From positions 1-5,874 of the forward strand of contig NZ_CDSC02000468.1 of assembly GCF_001298715.1 (NCBI RefSeq): a stretch of 5,874 nucleotides of DNA, read 5' to 3'. Under the pieces are notes generated by a model that searched no databases, was not told where the DNA came from, and was given only the letters and a program-made list of their open reading frames with translations. Position numbers and translations under genes: made by a program. Origin of the DNA: Bathymodiolus azoricus thioautotrophic gill symbiont (GTDB lineage: Bacteria; Pseudomonadota; Gammaproteobacteria; PS1; Pseudothioglobaceae). Position 1 is the stretch's first letter; each line of letters begins with the position of its first letter. This document shows positions 1-5,860 of the stretch, one piece after another.

Positions 1-2
1 GA

Positions 3-98
3 ATATGGAACGAAATGAGAGAAAAGATAGGGACTTATGAAGCGATGTTAAAGAAACAAGATAAAGTGGTTAGAAATAAAGGGGCGAAGAGAAAGTAA
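3..98 (+). CDS. Possible C-terminal fragment of an unidentified protein
   Basis: An open frame enters from the left edge and runs 31 codons to a TAA at 96-98; it is the only one of the six frames open across this stretch. The tail is highly charged and lysine/arginine rich, ending in the residues RNKGAKRK, with a probable amphipathic helix before it (NEMREKIGTYEAMLKKQ). Basic tails of this sort occur in many nucleic-acid-binding and ribosome-associated proteins, but nothing here allows a family to be named. In AT-rich DNA a 31-codon open frame can arise by chance, so even its coding status is uncertain. No terminator is visible after the stop. Confidence 0.4.
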   Translation: MWNEMREKIGTYEAMLKKQDKVVRNKGAKRK

Positions 99-253
99 AT
101 ACAATGGAAGACTTTTGTGGTGTTTGAGCTGTTAGTTTAGGGTATAGAGGACATCAAGTAAAAGCATTGCTTGCGCAATATTCTGATAAAACAAATAAAC
201 TGTATCAACAGCCTCTCTGTTAAAATAAACAGTTATTAAACAGAGAAGACAAC
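99..253. other. Leader/intergenic region before the lipoprotein-lysA operon
   Basis: No credible gene lies in these 155 bases. The longest ATG-initiated frame I noted is 7 codons (from 104). The stretch should carry the operon promoter, but I find no -35/-10 pair with proper spacing: TTGAGC (124-129) and TATAGA (143-148) are only 13 bases apart. A 5-bp stem with a 4-base loop occurs at 166-179 (ATTGC/GCAAT). The last 55 bases contain repeated CTGT/AACAG elements that can form alternative hairpins up to the start codon. Confidence 0.6.
214..246 (+). promoter_or_regulatory. Inverted repeat overlapping the ribosome-binding region of the lipoprotein gene
   Basis: TCTCTGTT (214-221) is perfectly complementary to AACAGAGA (239-246), an 8-bp stem around a 17-base AT-rich loop. 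The right arm runs into the purine-rich AGAGAAG (242-248), the best Shine-Dalgarno candidate 5 bases before the ATG at 254, so the hairpin would partly hide the ribosome site. CTGTT (217-221) can instead pair with AACAG at 228-232, leaving the ribosome site free. CTGT (200-203) can also pair with ACAG (208-211). The base pairing is seen; a role in translation control is inferred. Confidence 0.35.
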
Positions 254-382
254 ATGAAAAAAACTATCAAATTAATGGCATTAACTTTCATCATTATCGG
301 GCTTTCTGCTTGTGGCAGAACGGGCGAATTAGAAAAAGTTAAGTCTTCATCTGTTACATCTGTTGTAACGCATATTGCATAA
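254..382 (+). CDS. Small LptM/LppL-like lipoprotein
   Basis: A 42-residue protein beginning MKKTIKLMALTFIIIGLSAC. It has a lysine-containing n-region, a hydrophobic core (about residues 7-17) and a lipobox LSAC whose Cys20 would be lipidated. Gly21 at the +2 position predicts outer-membrane sorting by Lol. Gene order supports LptM/LppL: this short lipoprotein usually sits directly before lysA or dapF in gammaproteobacteria, and E. coli LptM (YifL) assists maturation of the LPS translocon LptD. After the cysteine the protein reads GRTGELEKV instead of the family's usual GxKGPLY segment. The mature part is only 23 residues and lacks the proline-rich tail, so this is a reduced or diverged version. 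AGAGAAG lies 5 bases upstream as a ribosome site. The stop overlaps the proposed TTG start of lysA. The gene is shorter than 100 codons and easily missed by gene callers. Confidence 0.75.
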   Translation: MKKTIKLMALTFIIIGLSACGRTGELEKVKSSSVTSVVTHIA

Positions 383-1628
383 AAAACACTTGGGATTTTC
401 TTACAAAAATCAAATACTGCACGCTGAATCTGTTGCTATAACAGATTTAATGGCAGTTTACGGCTCACCACTTTATGTGTATTCTCGCATGGATATTGAG
501 AATAATTGGCGTGAGTTTGATCAAGCATTTGGCGACCATCCGCACTTAGTTTGCTACGCTGTTAAGGCAAATTCTAACCTAGCAGTTTTAAATGTATTGG
601 CAAAATTAGGCAGCGGATTTGATATTGTTTCTATTGGTGAGTTAGAGCGTGTGCTTGTAGCGGGTGGTAAGGCAGGCAAGTGTGTATTCTCAGGTGTAGC
701 AAAAACCAAAATAGAAATCGAGCGAGCACTCGAAGTGGGTGTGCGTTGTTTTAATGTAGAGTCTGCTTCTGAGCTTAGTAGAATAGAATCAGTCGCACGC
801 TCCGTTGGTAAGCAAGCACCGATTTCTATTCGCGTTAATCCTAATGTGGATGCCAAAACCCATCCTTATATTTCAACGGGGCTTAAAGAAAATAAATTCG
901 GTGTTGATATGAGTAATGCGATTGATTTGTATCAACAAGCACAAGATTCTAAATATCTCAATGTACAAGGCCTAGATTGCCATATTGGCTCACAAATTAC
1001 CGAAGTATCTCCATTTTTAGACGCACTTGACAAAGTTTTGGTATTGCTCAAACAGTTAAAAGACAAAGGTATTGGTATCACTCATCTAGACTTAGGCGGC
1101 GGTATCGGTATTGACTATGAAGGCGAACAAACGATTGATATTCAAAATTATATTGATGTAATGATCAGCAAAGTAGAAAATATTGAGATAATTTTGGAGC
1201 CTGGTAGAGCAATTGTGGGAAATGCAGGTATTTTTATGACCAAAGTTGAATTTTTAAAGCAAAATTCAGAGCACTCATTTGCCATTGTTGATGGTGCCAT
1301 GAATGATTTATTGCGCCCCAGTTTTTACAACGCCTATCACCAAGTCCTGCCCATCAACAAAAACGCCAAAGGCATCCAAGCCCACTGGGATTTAGTTGGC
1401 CCCATCTGTGAAACTGGTGATTTCCTTGCCAAAAACCGAGCCCTATCCCTCAGCGAAGGTGATTATTTGGCGTTAATGTCAGCAGGTGCCTACGGCTTCA
1501 CCATGAGCTCTAACTACAACACCCGCCCCCGTGTGGCGGAAGTGATGGTCTCAGGTACAAACCACCAACTGGTTCGACAGCGAGAAAGTGTGCAAGATTT
1601 GTTTGCACAGGAGCGATTGTATGAGTGA
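375..1628 (+). CDS. lysA: Diaminopimelate decarboxylase
   Basis: LysA is a PLP-dependent fold-III decarboxylase that converts meso-diaminopimelate to L-lysine and CO2 in the cytoplasm, the last step of lysine synthesis. The 417 residues match the usual length. Visible motifs, in order: the PLP lysine in YAVKANSN (Lys64), HIGSQ (203-207), the phosphate-binding glycine loop GGGIG (241-245), EPGR (275-278), CETGD with catalytic Cys345 donated across the dimer, and AGAYG (370-374) before SSNYN. The start is the TTG at 375, which overlaps the lipoprotein stop by 8 bases, the same geometry as two later junctions. No clear Shine-Dalgarno precedes it, so coupling is likely. An alternative TTG at 390 would give MGFSYKN, closer to homologous N-termini. 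Codons 311-385 are far richer in C-ending codons than the rest, although the protein motifs there are intact. dapF, a common downstream partner, is not present here. Confidence 0.95.
   Translation: MHKKHLGFSYKNQILHAESVAITDLMAVYGSPLYVYSRMDIENNWREFDQAFGDHPHLVCYAVKANSNLAVLNVLAKLGSGFDIVSIGELERVLVAGGKAGKCVFSGVAKTKIEIERALEVGVRCFNVESASELSRIESVARSVGKQAPISIRVNPNVDAKTHPYISTGLKENKFGVDMSNAIDLYQQAQDSKYLNVQGLDCHIGSQITEVSPFLDALDKVLVLLKQLKDKGIGITHLDLGGGIGIDYEGEQTIDIQNYIDVMISKVENIEIILEPGRAIVGNAGIFMTKVEFLKQNSEHSFAIVDGAMNDLLRPSFYNAYHQVLPINKNAKGIQAHWDLVGPICETGDFLAKNRALSLSEGDYLALMSAGAYGFTMSSNYNTRPRVAEVMVSGTNHQLVRQRESVQDLFAQERLYE
1305..1530 (+). other. Segment of lysA with shifted codon use
   Basis: Counting by hand, about 38 of 75 codons from 311 to 385 end in C (runs such as CCC ATC AAC, GCC CAC, AAC ACC CGC CCC). 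In an equal stretch from codon 71 to 145 about 10 of 75 do. The shift starts near 1310 and fades after about 1530. The reading frame is unbroken and the catalytic motifs are normal, so this is a change of nucleotide composition rather than damage. Recombination with a relative of higher GC content is the simplest explanation. Confidence 0.6.
1608..1613 (+). promoter_or_regulatory. Shine-Dalgarno that fixes the TPR gene start
   Basis: CAGGAG inside the final codons of lysA ends 7 bases before the ATG at 1621, a good match and spacing. It decides between this ATG and an in-frame GTG at 1588, which would add 11 residues and has no such site before it. Confidence 0.7.
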
Positions 1629-2862
1629 GAAGGATATTAACAAAATGACGCTTGAAGAGTTGAAGGCAGAACATGGCAAGATTAAGGATAATCATACTAG
1701 AAAAATTGAAATTCTTACTCAAATTATCAAACTTGATCCAAATGATTTCGTGGCTTTTAATAATCGTGGCATTTCTTATGACGACTCAGGCAGGTACCAA
1801 GAAGCCATTAATGATTATGACCAAGTTATTGCTCTTAATCCAAAAGGTGCTATGGTTTTTAATAATCGTGGCAGTGCTTATGCATACTTAGGTAAGTACC
1901 AAAAAGCCATTAATGATTATGACCAAGCTATTGTTCTTAACCCAAAATTTTCTGAGGCTTTTAATAATCGTGGCGTTGTTTATGGCAACTTAAGAAAGTA
2001 TCAAAAAGCCATGGAGGATTACGACCAAGCTATTGTTCTTAACCCAAAAAATGCTAAGGCTTTTAATAATCGTGGCAATGCTTATACCAATTTAGGCGAG
2101 TATCAAAAAGCCATTGAGGATTATAACCAAGCTATTGTCCTTGACCCACAATATGCTGAGGCTTTTTATAATCGTGGCGTTGTTTATGCCGACTTAGGCG
2201 AGCATCAAAAAGCCATTGAGGATTACGACCAAGCTATTGTCCTTAACCCAAGATACGCTGAGGCTTTTTATAATCGTGGCGTTGCTTACAGAAAGCTAGG
2301 AAAGCTAGGAAAGCTGCTAGGAGGAAAGGAAGACAAGGCGATTGAAAAGGAAGACAAGGCGATTGAAGATTTTAAAACAGCGGGAGCGTTAGACCCTAGT
2401 ATTCTTTCAGAGAAAATTAAAAAAAGCAATCAAGAAGTGCAAGATTTTCAAAGAATTTTAGAAGAGTTAGGAAATAAACATCAAGAGGAAGAAGATAACT
2501 GGTTTAAATGGAGCAAATGGGCAATTGCAATAACTTTAAGTTTGATAGTGTTAGTGATTATTTTGATTGCCTATGGTGCTTTCAAGAGTAGCGATACTTA
2601 TATTATTTATGTTTTTTCTTCTGTTGTCACACTTGCCATTATTCGCCAATACACCAACGCCAAATCATTACGCATTGAGGCAAGCAACCGTGTGGCAATG
2701 GCAAAAATGTTCGAACGAGTGAAAAATGAAAATAGCGCATACCAACAAGAATTTTTACCCAAGTTAACAGATGCCATTGTGTATTCCACCACCCAAACAA
2801 AAAACAATACCGATGGATTGATAGAAAAAATAACAAATATATTGGAAAAACTTAAAAAATGA
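1621..2862 (+). CDS. TPR-repeat protein with two membrane helices and an unassigned C-terminal domain
   Basis: A 413-residue protein of unknown function. Residues 18-43 look like half a TPR. Full 34-residue TPR units begin at residues 45, 79, 113, 147, 181 and 215, each with the pattern AFxNRGxxYxxLGxYQKAIxDYxQAIxLNP. The sixth is lengthened by short duplicated blocks (KLGKLGKLLGGK, then KEDKAIE twice). A charged, probably coiled segment (263-295) leads to two membrane helices (about 300-321 and 326-342) joined by a short loop. A helical tail (343-413) carries RIEASNRVAMAKMFERV and ends in another amphipathic helix. No signal peptide is seen, so the TPR part and the tail should both face the cytoplasm. 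TPR arrays bind proteins, which suggests a membrane-anchored scaffold; the ligand cannot be inferred. The ATG overlaps the lysA stop (ATGAGTGA) and the TGA overlaps the yhbY start, so translation is coupled on both sides. It is not a usual member of this gene cluster. Confidence 0.9.
   Translation: MSEKDINKMTLEELKAEHGKIKDNHTRKIEILTQIIKLDPNDFVAFNNRGISYDDSGRYQEAINDYDQVIALNPKGAMVFNNRGSAYAYLGKYQKAINDYDQAIVLNPKFSEAFNNRGVVYGNLRKYQKAMEDYDQAIVLNPKNAKAFNNRGNAYTNLGEYQKAIEDYNQAIVLDPQYAEAFYNRGVVYADLGEHQKAIEDYDQAIVLNPRYAEAFYNRGVAYRKLGKLGKLLGGKEDKAIEKEDKAIEDFKTAGALDPSILSEKIKKSNQEVQDFQRILEELGNKHQEEEDNWFKWSKWAIAITLSLIVLVIILIAYGAFKSSDTYIIYVFSSVVTLAIIRQYTNAKSLRIEASNRVAMAKMFERVKNENSAYQQEFLPKLTDAIVYSTTQTKNNTDGLIEKITNILEKLKK
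1753..2262 (+). repeat. Tandem 102-bp TPR-coding repeats
   Basis: Five complete 102-base units start at 1753, 1855, 1957, 2059 and 2161, each opening with G(C/T)TTTTxATAATCGTGGC; a sixth, altered unit begins at 2263. Units 4 and 5 differ at about 14 of 102 positions by my count, many of them third-codon changes. The constant unit length and high nucleotide similarity point to recent duplication or homogenisation between units. Confidence 0.9.
2292..2366 (+). repeat. Short in-frame tandem duplications inside the sixth TPR
   Basis: AAAGCTAGG is repeated at 2292-2300 and 2301-2309, with a partial third copy at 2310-2315. A perfect 21-base tandem duplication follows at 2325-2345 and 2346-2366, coding KEDKAIE twice. 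Both periods are multiples of three, so copy changes alter protein length without a frameshift. Perfect identity of the 21-base copies suggests a very recent event by replication slippage. The insert separates helix A from helix B of the sixth TPR. Confidence 0.85.
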
Positions 2863-3161
2863 ATAAACTAACCAACAACCAAAAAAAGTTCTTACGCTCT
2901 CGTGGGCATGCACTCAAACCTATTGTAATGGTTGGACAACACGGCTTGAGTGAGTCGGTGCTGGCAGAGTTAGAATCAACCATGACCAAACATGAGTTGT
3001 TAAAAATCAAAATTCGTGCAGATGATAAGCACGATAGGCAAACAATGATTGATGAGATTGTTAGCATCACTCAGGCGCATTTAATACAGGTGATTGGCAA
3101 TATAATGGTGATTTATCGTGCCTTTAATGAAGAGCCACAAATTATCCTGCCACGCAAATAA
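2859..3161 (+). CDS. yhbY: YhbY-family CRM-domain RNA-binding protein
   Basis: A 100-residue single-domain CRM protein, the usual length for the family. E. coli YhbY associates with pre-50S ribosomal particles and is thought to act in ribosome assembly. The sequence follows the family closely: an N-terminal helix with QKKFLRSRGHALKPIVMVG, the exposed GxxG RNA-binding loop GQHG at about residues 27-30 followed by LSESVLAELE, then HELLKIKI and the C-terminal strand VIGNIMVIYR. The ATG at 2859 overlaps the preceding TGA (ATGA, 2859-2862). The only ribosome-site candidate, GGAA at 2844-2847, is far from the start, so re-initiation from the TPR gene is likely. The following lpxB starts after a 7-base gap. 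Confidence 0.93.
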   Translation: MNKLTNNQKKFLRSRGHALKPIVMVGQHGLSESVLAELESTMTKHELLKIKIRADDKHDRQTMIDEIVSITQAHLIQVIGNIMVIYRAFNEEPQIILPRK

Positions 3162-3168
3162 TACACCT

Positions 3169-4254
3169 ATGAAAATTGCCATTAGCGCTGCGGAAGTCTC
3201 AGGTGATTTAATCGGATCTAAGTTGGTGAGTGCGTTACAAGCGCAGGACAACAATATTCAAATACAAGGCCTAGTAGGTGACAAAATGCTTGAAGCTGGA
3301 TGCACGCAGTTGTGGGACCAAAAGCGTGTGAATGTGATGGGCTTTAGCGAAGTGTTGAAAAAACTGCCTGCGCTATTACGCCTTAGAAGTACGATTATTC
3401 GTTACTTTTCTACCAACAAGCCTGATGTTTTTATTGGCGTGGACAGTCCTGATTTTAATTTTGTGATTGAGAAAAAACTCAAACAACGAGGTGTTAAAAC
3501 ACTACATTTTATCTCCCCTTCAGTATGGGCTTGGCGTCAAAGTCGTATTAAAAAAATCAAAAAATCAACCGACTTGGTGTTGTGTTTATTTCCATTTGAA
3601 GTGGATTTTTATCAACAGCACAATCAACGCGCTGTGTTTGTCGGGCACCCGTTGGCTGAAACGCTACAGCCAAGAATCAATTACCAAAGCAGTAAAAACA
3701 TTTTATTAATGCCGGGCTCTCGTGAGAGTGAAATTACCAAATTATTGCCTGAAATGTTGACAGCGGCAGCGCTTATGACGGAGCAAGACCCAGAGTTAAA
3801 ATTCCACTTAGCATTGGCAAATGATGAGCTGCTTGCGTGGGTGACGCCACTTGCTAAAACTGCAAATGTGCGTATTTCTACGAGTGATGCACATCAGCGT
3901 GCTGTCCAGTCAGATTTAGTGTTGGTGGCTTCTGGCACCGCTGCTTTGGAATTGGCGCTGTTGGGTGTGCCGATGGTGGTGGTGTATAAGTTATCAGCGT
4001 TTAGTTATTTTATTGCATCAAGATTGGTCAAAATCAAACACATCAGTTTGCCCAATATTATTGCTAATAAAAATTTAGTACCTGAGCTTATTCAAGATGA
4101 TGCAAATGGGGAAAATATTGCCAAACACGCACTGGAAATTTTAAATAGTGATACAACAATATTAACGCAAGCCTTTAAAAATATCCATCAACAACTCAAT
4201 CTCAATGCCAGTGAAGAATCAGCACGCATTATTCGTGAATTCGTTAATGAGTAA
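3169..4254 (+). CDS. lpxB: Lipid-A-disaccharide synthase
   Basis: LpxB is a family-19 glycosyltransferase at the inner face of the cytoplasmic membrane. It joins UDP-2,3-diacylglucosamine to lipid X, forming the beta-1,6 disaccharide of lipid A. The 361 residues are slightly fewer than the 382 of E. coli. Motifs: SAAEVSGD (6-13), VDSPDFN (91-97) with Asp92 matching the essential Asp98 of E. coli, SPSVWAWRQSRIKKI (116-130), FPFE (141-144), FVGHPL (157-162), MPGSR (181-185), LVASGTAALE (252-261) and SLPNIIA (293-299). The frame is open upstream to 3118, but the ATG at 3169 gives the conserved MKIAISA start and avoids a 17-residue leader overlapping yhbY. No good Shine-Dalgarno is seen before it, and coupling to yhbY across 7 bases is likely. 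The common partners lpxA and lpxD are not adjacent here. Confidence 0.95.
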   Translation: MKIAISAAEVSGDLIGSKLVSALQAQDNNIQIQGLVGDKMLEAGCTQLWDQKRVNVMGFSEVLKKLPALLRLRSTIIRYFSTNKPDVFIGVDSPDFNFVIEKKLKQRGVKTLHFISPSVWAWRQSRIKKIKKSTDLVLCLFPFEVDFYQQHNQRAVFVGHPLAETLQPRINYQSSKNILLMPGSRESEITKLLPEMLTAAALMTEQDPELKFHLALANDELLAWVTPLAKTANVRISTSDAHQRAVQSDLVLVASGTAALELALLGVPMVVVYKLSAFSYFIASRLVKIKHISLPNIIANKNLVPELIQDDANGENIAKHALEILNSDTTILTQAFKNIHQQLNLNASEESARIIREFVNE

Positions 4255-5068
4255 AATAAACGACATGGTTGCTTTGGCGTTAGATGAAGACATTGGTACG
4301 GGGGATGTGTCTGCCAGTTTGCTTGATGACAAAATAGTATCCGCACAAATTATTGCCAGAGAACCAGCGGTGATTTGTGGTATTGAATATGCACAAATAG
4401 CATTTCTGTCACTTGATAAAAATATTCAACTTGAATGGCATTTAAGTGATGGTGATAGTATTCAAAGAAATCAAGTTTTGTGCACCTTATCAGGCGCTAC
4501 CAATGGTATTATCAGCGCTGAAAGAGTGGCGCTTAACTTCTTACAAATGCTAAGTAGTGTTGCAACGCAAACCAAGACTTTGGTGGGTAAGATTGCACAT
4601 ACTAATGCACATCTTCTAGATACAAGAAAAACCATCCCTGGGTTACGACTGGCACAAAAACAAGCGGTTGAGTGTGGCGGTGGTATGAACCATCGTATGG
4701 GTTTGTATGATTGTGTGATGCTTAAAGAAAATCATATTATTGCCTCGGGTTCAATCAAGAATGCTGTGCAATTAGCCAAAGAGCAATATCCAAATTTGCC
4801 TTTGATTGTTGAAGTAGAAAACTTGACACAACTTAGCGAAACGCTAACCTTGTTAGGCATCACTCGAGTGCTTTGTGATAATTTTTCAATTGCTGATTTG
4901 ATCCAAGCGGTAGAGTTGACGAATAACGAATTCCCCTTAGAGGCTTCTGGCAATATTGATAAAGATACAATTGTAGCGGTGGCTGAGACTGGTGTTGATT
5001 ATATTTCTACTGGCTCTATGACCAAAAACATACAAGCTATTGATTTATCATTAAGATTTCTTAATTAA
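4247..5068 (+). CDS. nadC: Nicotinate-nucleotide pyrophosphorylase (carboxylating), quinolinate phosphoribosyltransferase
   Basis: NadC condenses quinolinate with PRPP to give nicotinate mononucleotide, CO2 and pyrophosphate, the third step of de novo NAD synthesis, in the cytoplasm. The 273 residues are near the family norm. Motifs: LDEDIGTGD (12-20), AERVALNFLQ (91-100), DTRKTIPGLR (125-134), CGGGMNHRMGLYD (143-155), LKENHI (159-164), VEVENL (188-193), EASGNI (232-237) and GVDYISTG (249-256), which together supply the quinolinate and PRPP pocket. The frame is open from 4205, but the ATG at 4247 gives the conserved start and overlaps the lpxB stop by 8 bases (ATGAGTAA). nadA and nadB are not in view. 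The gene ends the plus-strand unit and faces cysQ. Confidence 0.96.
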   Translation: MSKINDMVALALDEDIGTGDVSASLLDDKIVSAQIIAREPAVICGIEYAQIAFLSLDKNIQLEWHLSDGDSIQRNQVLCTLSGATNGIISAERVALNFLQMLSSVATQTKTLVGKIAHTNAHLLDTRKTIPGLRLAQKQAVECGGGMNHRMGLYDCVMLKENHIIASGSIKNAVQLAKEQYPNLPLIVEVENLTQLSETLTLLGITRVLCDNFSIADLIQAVELTNNEFPLEASGNIDKDTIVAVAETGVDYISTGSMTKNIQAIDLSLRFLN

Positions 5069-5091
5069 TCTGATAACTGGGCTTATCAATT
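5068..5091. terminator. Weak inverted repeat between convergent nadC and cysQ
   Basis: TGATAA (5071-5076) and TTATCA (5083-5088) form a perfect 6-bp stem around CTGGGC. If C5070 is bulged, the flanking AAT and ATT extend it by 3 pairs. The symmetric position in the 21-base convergent gap and the AT-rich flanks suit a bidirectional terminator, but the stem is AT-rich and no long U-tract is present, so termination may be weak. Confidence 0.35.
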
Positions 5092-5848
5092 ATTTGCCTG
5101 AGGCAAAGAAAATAGGAGATAGTAAATCATCTTTGGTGTTGTATTTGAGTGGATTGTCATTTTCATCAAGCACTGAACCCCCAGCATTTTGCAAAATACA
5201 AGCACCTGCTGCTGTATCCCATTCGCAGCAAGGGCCAAATCTAGGATAGTAGTCGTAAATCCCCTCGGCAATTTTACAAAATTTCAGCGCACTGCCTAAG
5301 CAAGAAAGTTGATGCTCACCAAGTTGTTCAAGATGTGCTTGTAGTTGTTGATTGTGCGCTGAATAGTGTCCAGTTACCACGCGTAGTGGTTGTGTTGCTA
5401 CGCATACTTTGAGGCGTGTTTTAATGTTGTTATGGATTTGGTAAGCGCTGTTGTCAAAGCCATAATAGTGTGTATGAGTCAGTGGTGCGTAAACCAATCC
5501 AAAAATTGCCTGATGATTTTTAATATAGGCAATACAAATGCAAAACTCTCCTGTTTGCTCTATAAAATCTCGTGTCCCGTCCAGTGGGTCAATTAACCAG
5601 TATTCCTGCCATTTTGAGCGTTGTTTAAAAGCAATAGCATCAGATTCTTCGGATAAGATTGGGATATTTTGCGTTAGTTGAGATAAGGCGTTAACAATGG
5701 ATTGGTGTGCATTTTTATCAGCGATAGTGAGAGGTGTTTTATCTGCTTTTAACTCAACTTTAATGTCATTTTTATAATACGACAAAATCTCTTCACCAAC
5801 ATTGGTGGTCAATTCAATTAATTGTGGGAGGATTTTGTCAAATGTCAT
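5090..5848 (-). CDS. cysQ: 3'(2'),5'-bisphosphate nucleotidase CysQ
   Basis: CysQ is a Mg-dependent, lithium-sensitive phosphatase of the inositol monophosphatase superfamily. It splits 3'-phosphoadenosine 5'-phosphate (PAP) into AMP and phosphate, clearing the by-product of PAPS reduction and controlling PAPS pools. The 252 residues match E. coli CysQ (246). Motifs: KTPLTIAD (37-44), the metal-binding pair Glu67-Glu68 in ILSEES, WLIDPLDGTRDFI (84-96) with Asp87 and Asp90, and EWDTAAGA (209-216) with Asp211. The CysQ-specific stretch LGEHQ...GSALKFCKIAEG...YPRFGP (176-206) separates it from SuhB-type inositol monophosphatases. The start at 5848 gives the expected N-terminus; an AAGG lies 12 bases upstream, too far to be a good ribosome site. 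The gene is convergent to nadC, and its upstream region is cut by the window edge. Confidence 0.95.
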   Translation of the reverse strand: MTFDKILPQLIELTTNVGEEILSYYKNDIKVELKADKTPLTIADKNAHQSIVNALSQLTQNIPILSEESDAIAFKQRSKWQEYWLIDPLDGTRDFIEQTGEFCICIAYIKNHQAIFGLVYAPLTHTHYYGFDNSAYQIHNNIKTRLKVCVATQPLRVVTGHYSAHNQQLQAHLEQLGEHQLSCLGSALKFCKIAEGIYDYYPRFGPCCEWDTAAGACILQNAGGSVLDENDNPLKYNTKDDLLSPIFFASGK

Positions 5849-5854
5849 ATGAGT

Positions 5855-5860
5855 ATCATA
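5855..5860 (-). promoter_or_regulatory. Possible -10 element of cysQ
   Basis: Read on the minus strand, TATGAT (5860 to 5855) matches the sigma-70 -10 consensus at five of six bases and lies 6 bases before the ATG. If used, the transcript would be leaderless or nearly so, which would fit the poor ribosome site. The -35 position is outside the window, so this cannot be confirmed. Confidence 0.2.

Noticed and set aside
124..148. TTGAGC...TATAGA as the operon promoter
   Set aside because: Spacing of 13 bases is too short for sigma-70, and no better pair was found in the leader.
166..179. ATTGC/GCAAT hairpin as a terminator for the upstream gene
   Set aside because: Only 5 pairs, no U-tract, and nearly 70 bases past the stop codon.
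554..856. 100-codon minus-strand frame inside lysA
   Set aside because: It is antisense to a well-conserved enzyme, has low-complexity Ser/Thr composition and no recognisable motif; it is a shadow of lysA codon use.
1588..1620. Extended GTG start for the TPR protein
   Set aside because: It would add 11 residues that only repeat lysA codons in another frame and lacks a ribosome site; the ATG at 1621 has CAGGAG at ideal spacing.
1510..1722. Minus-strand frame across the lysA-TPR junction
   Set aside because: No domain or ribosome site, and both strongly supported plus-strand genes cover it.
1753..2366. Regular repeats as a CRISPR array
   Set aside because: The 102-base repeats are contiguous, lack unique spacers and encode TPR units in frame.
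3118..3168. Longer N-terminus for LpxB
   Set aside because: The extra 17 residues lie within yhbY sequence in another frame and do not resemble LpxB; the family start motif begins at the ATG at 3169.
4205..4246. Longer N-terminus for NadC
   Set aside because: The extra 14 residues overlap lpxB coding sequence; the ATG at 4247 gives a normal-length protein and the junction geometry seen elsewhere in the operon.
5090..5848. SuhB-type inositol monophosphatase
   Set aside because: The LGEHQ, LKFC and YPRFGP segments follow CysQ closely, and the length agrees with CysQ.
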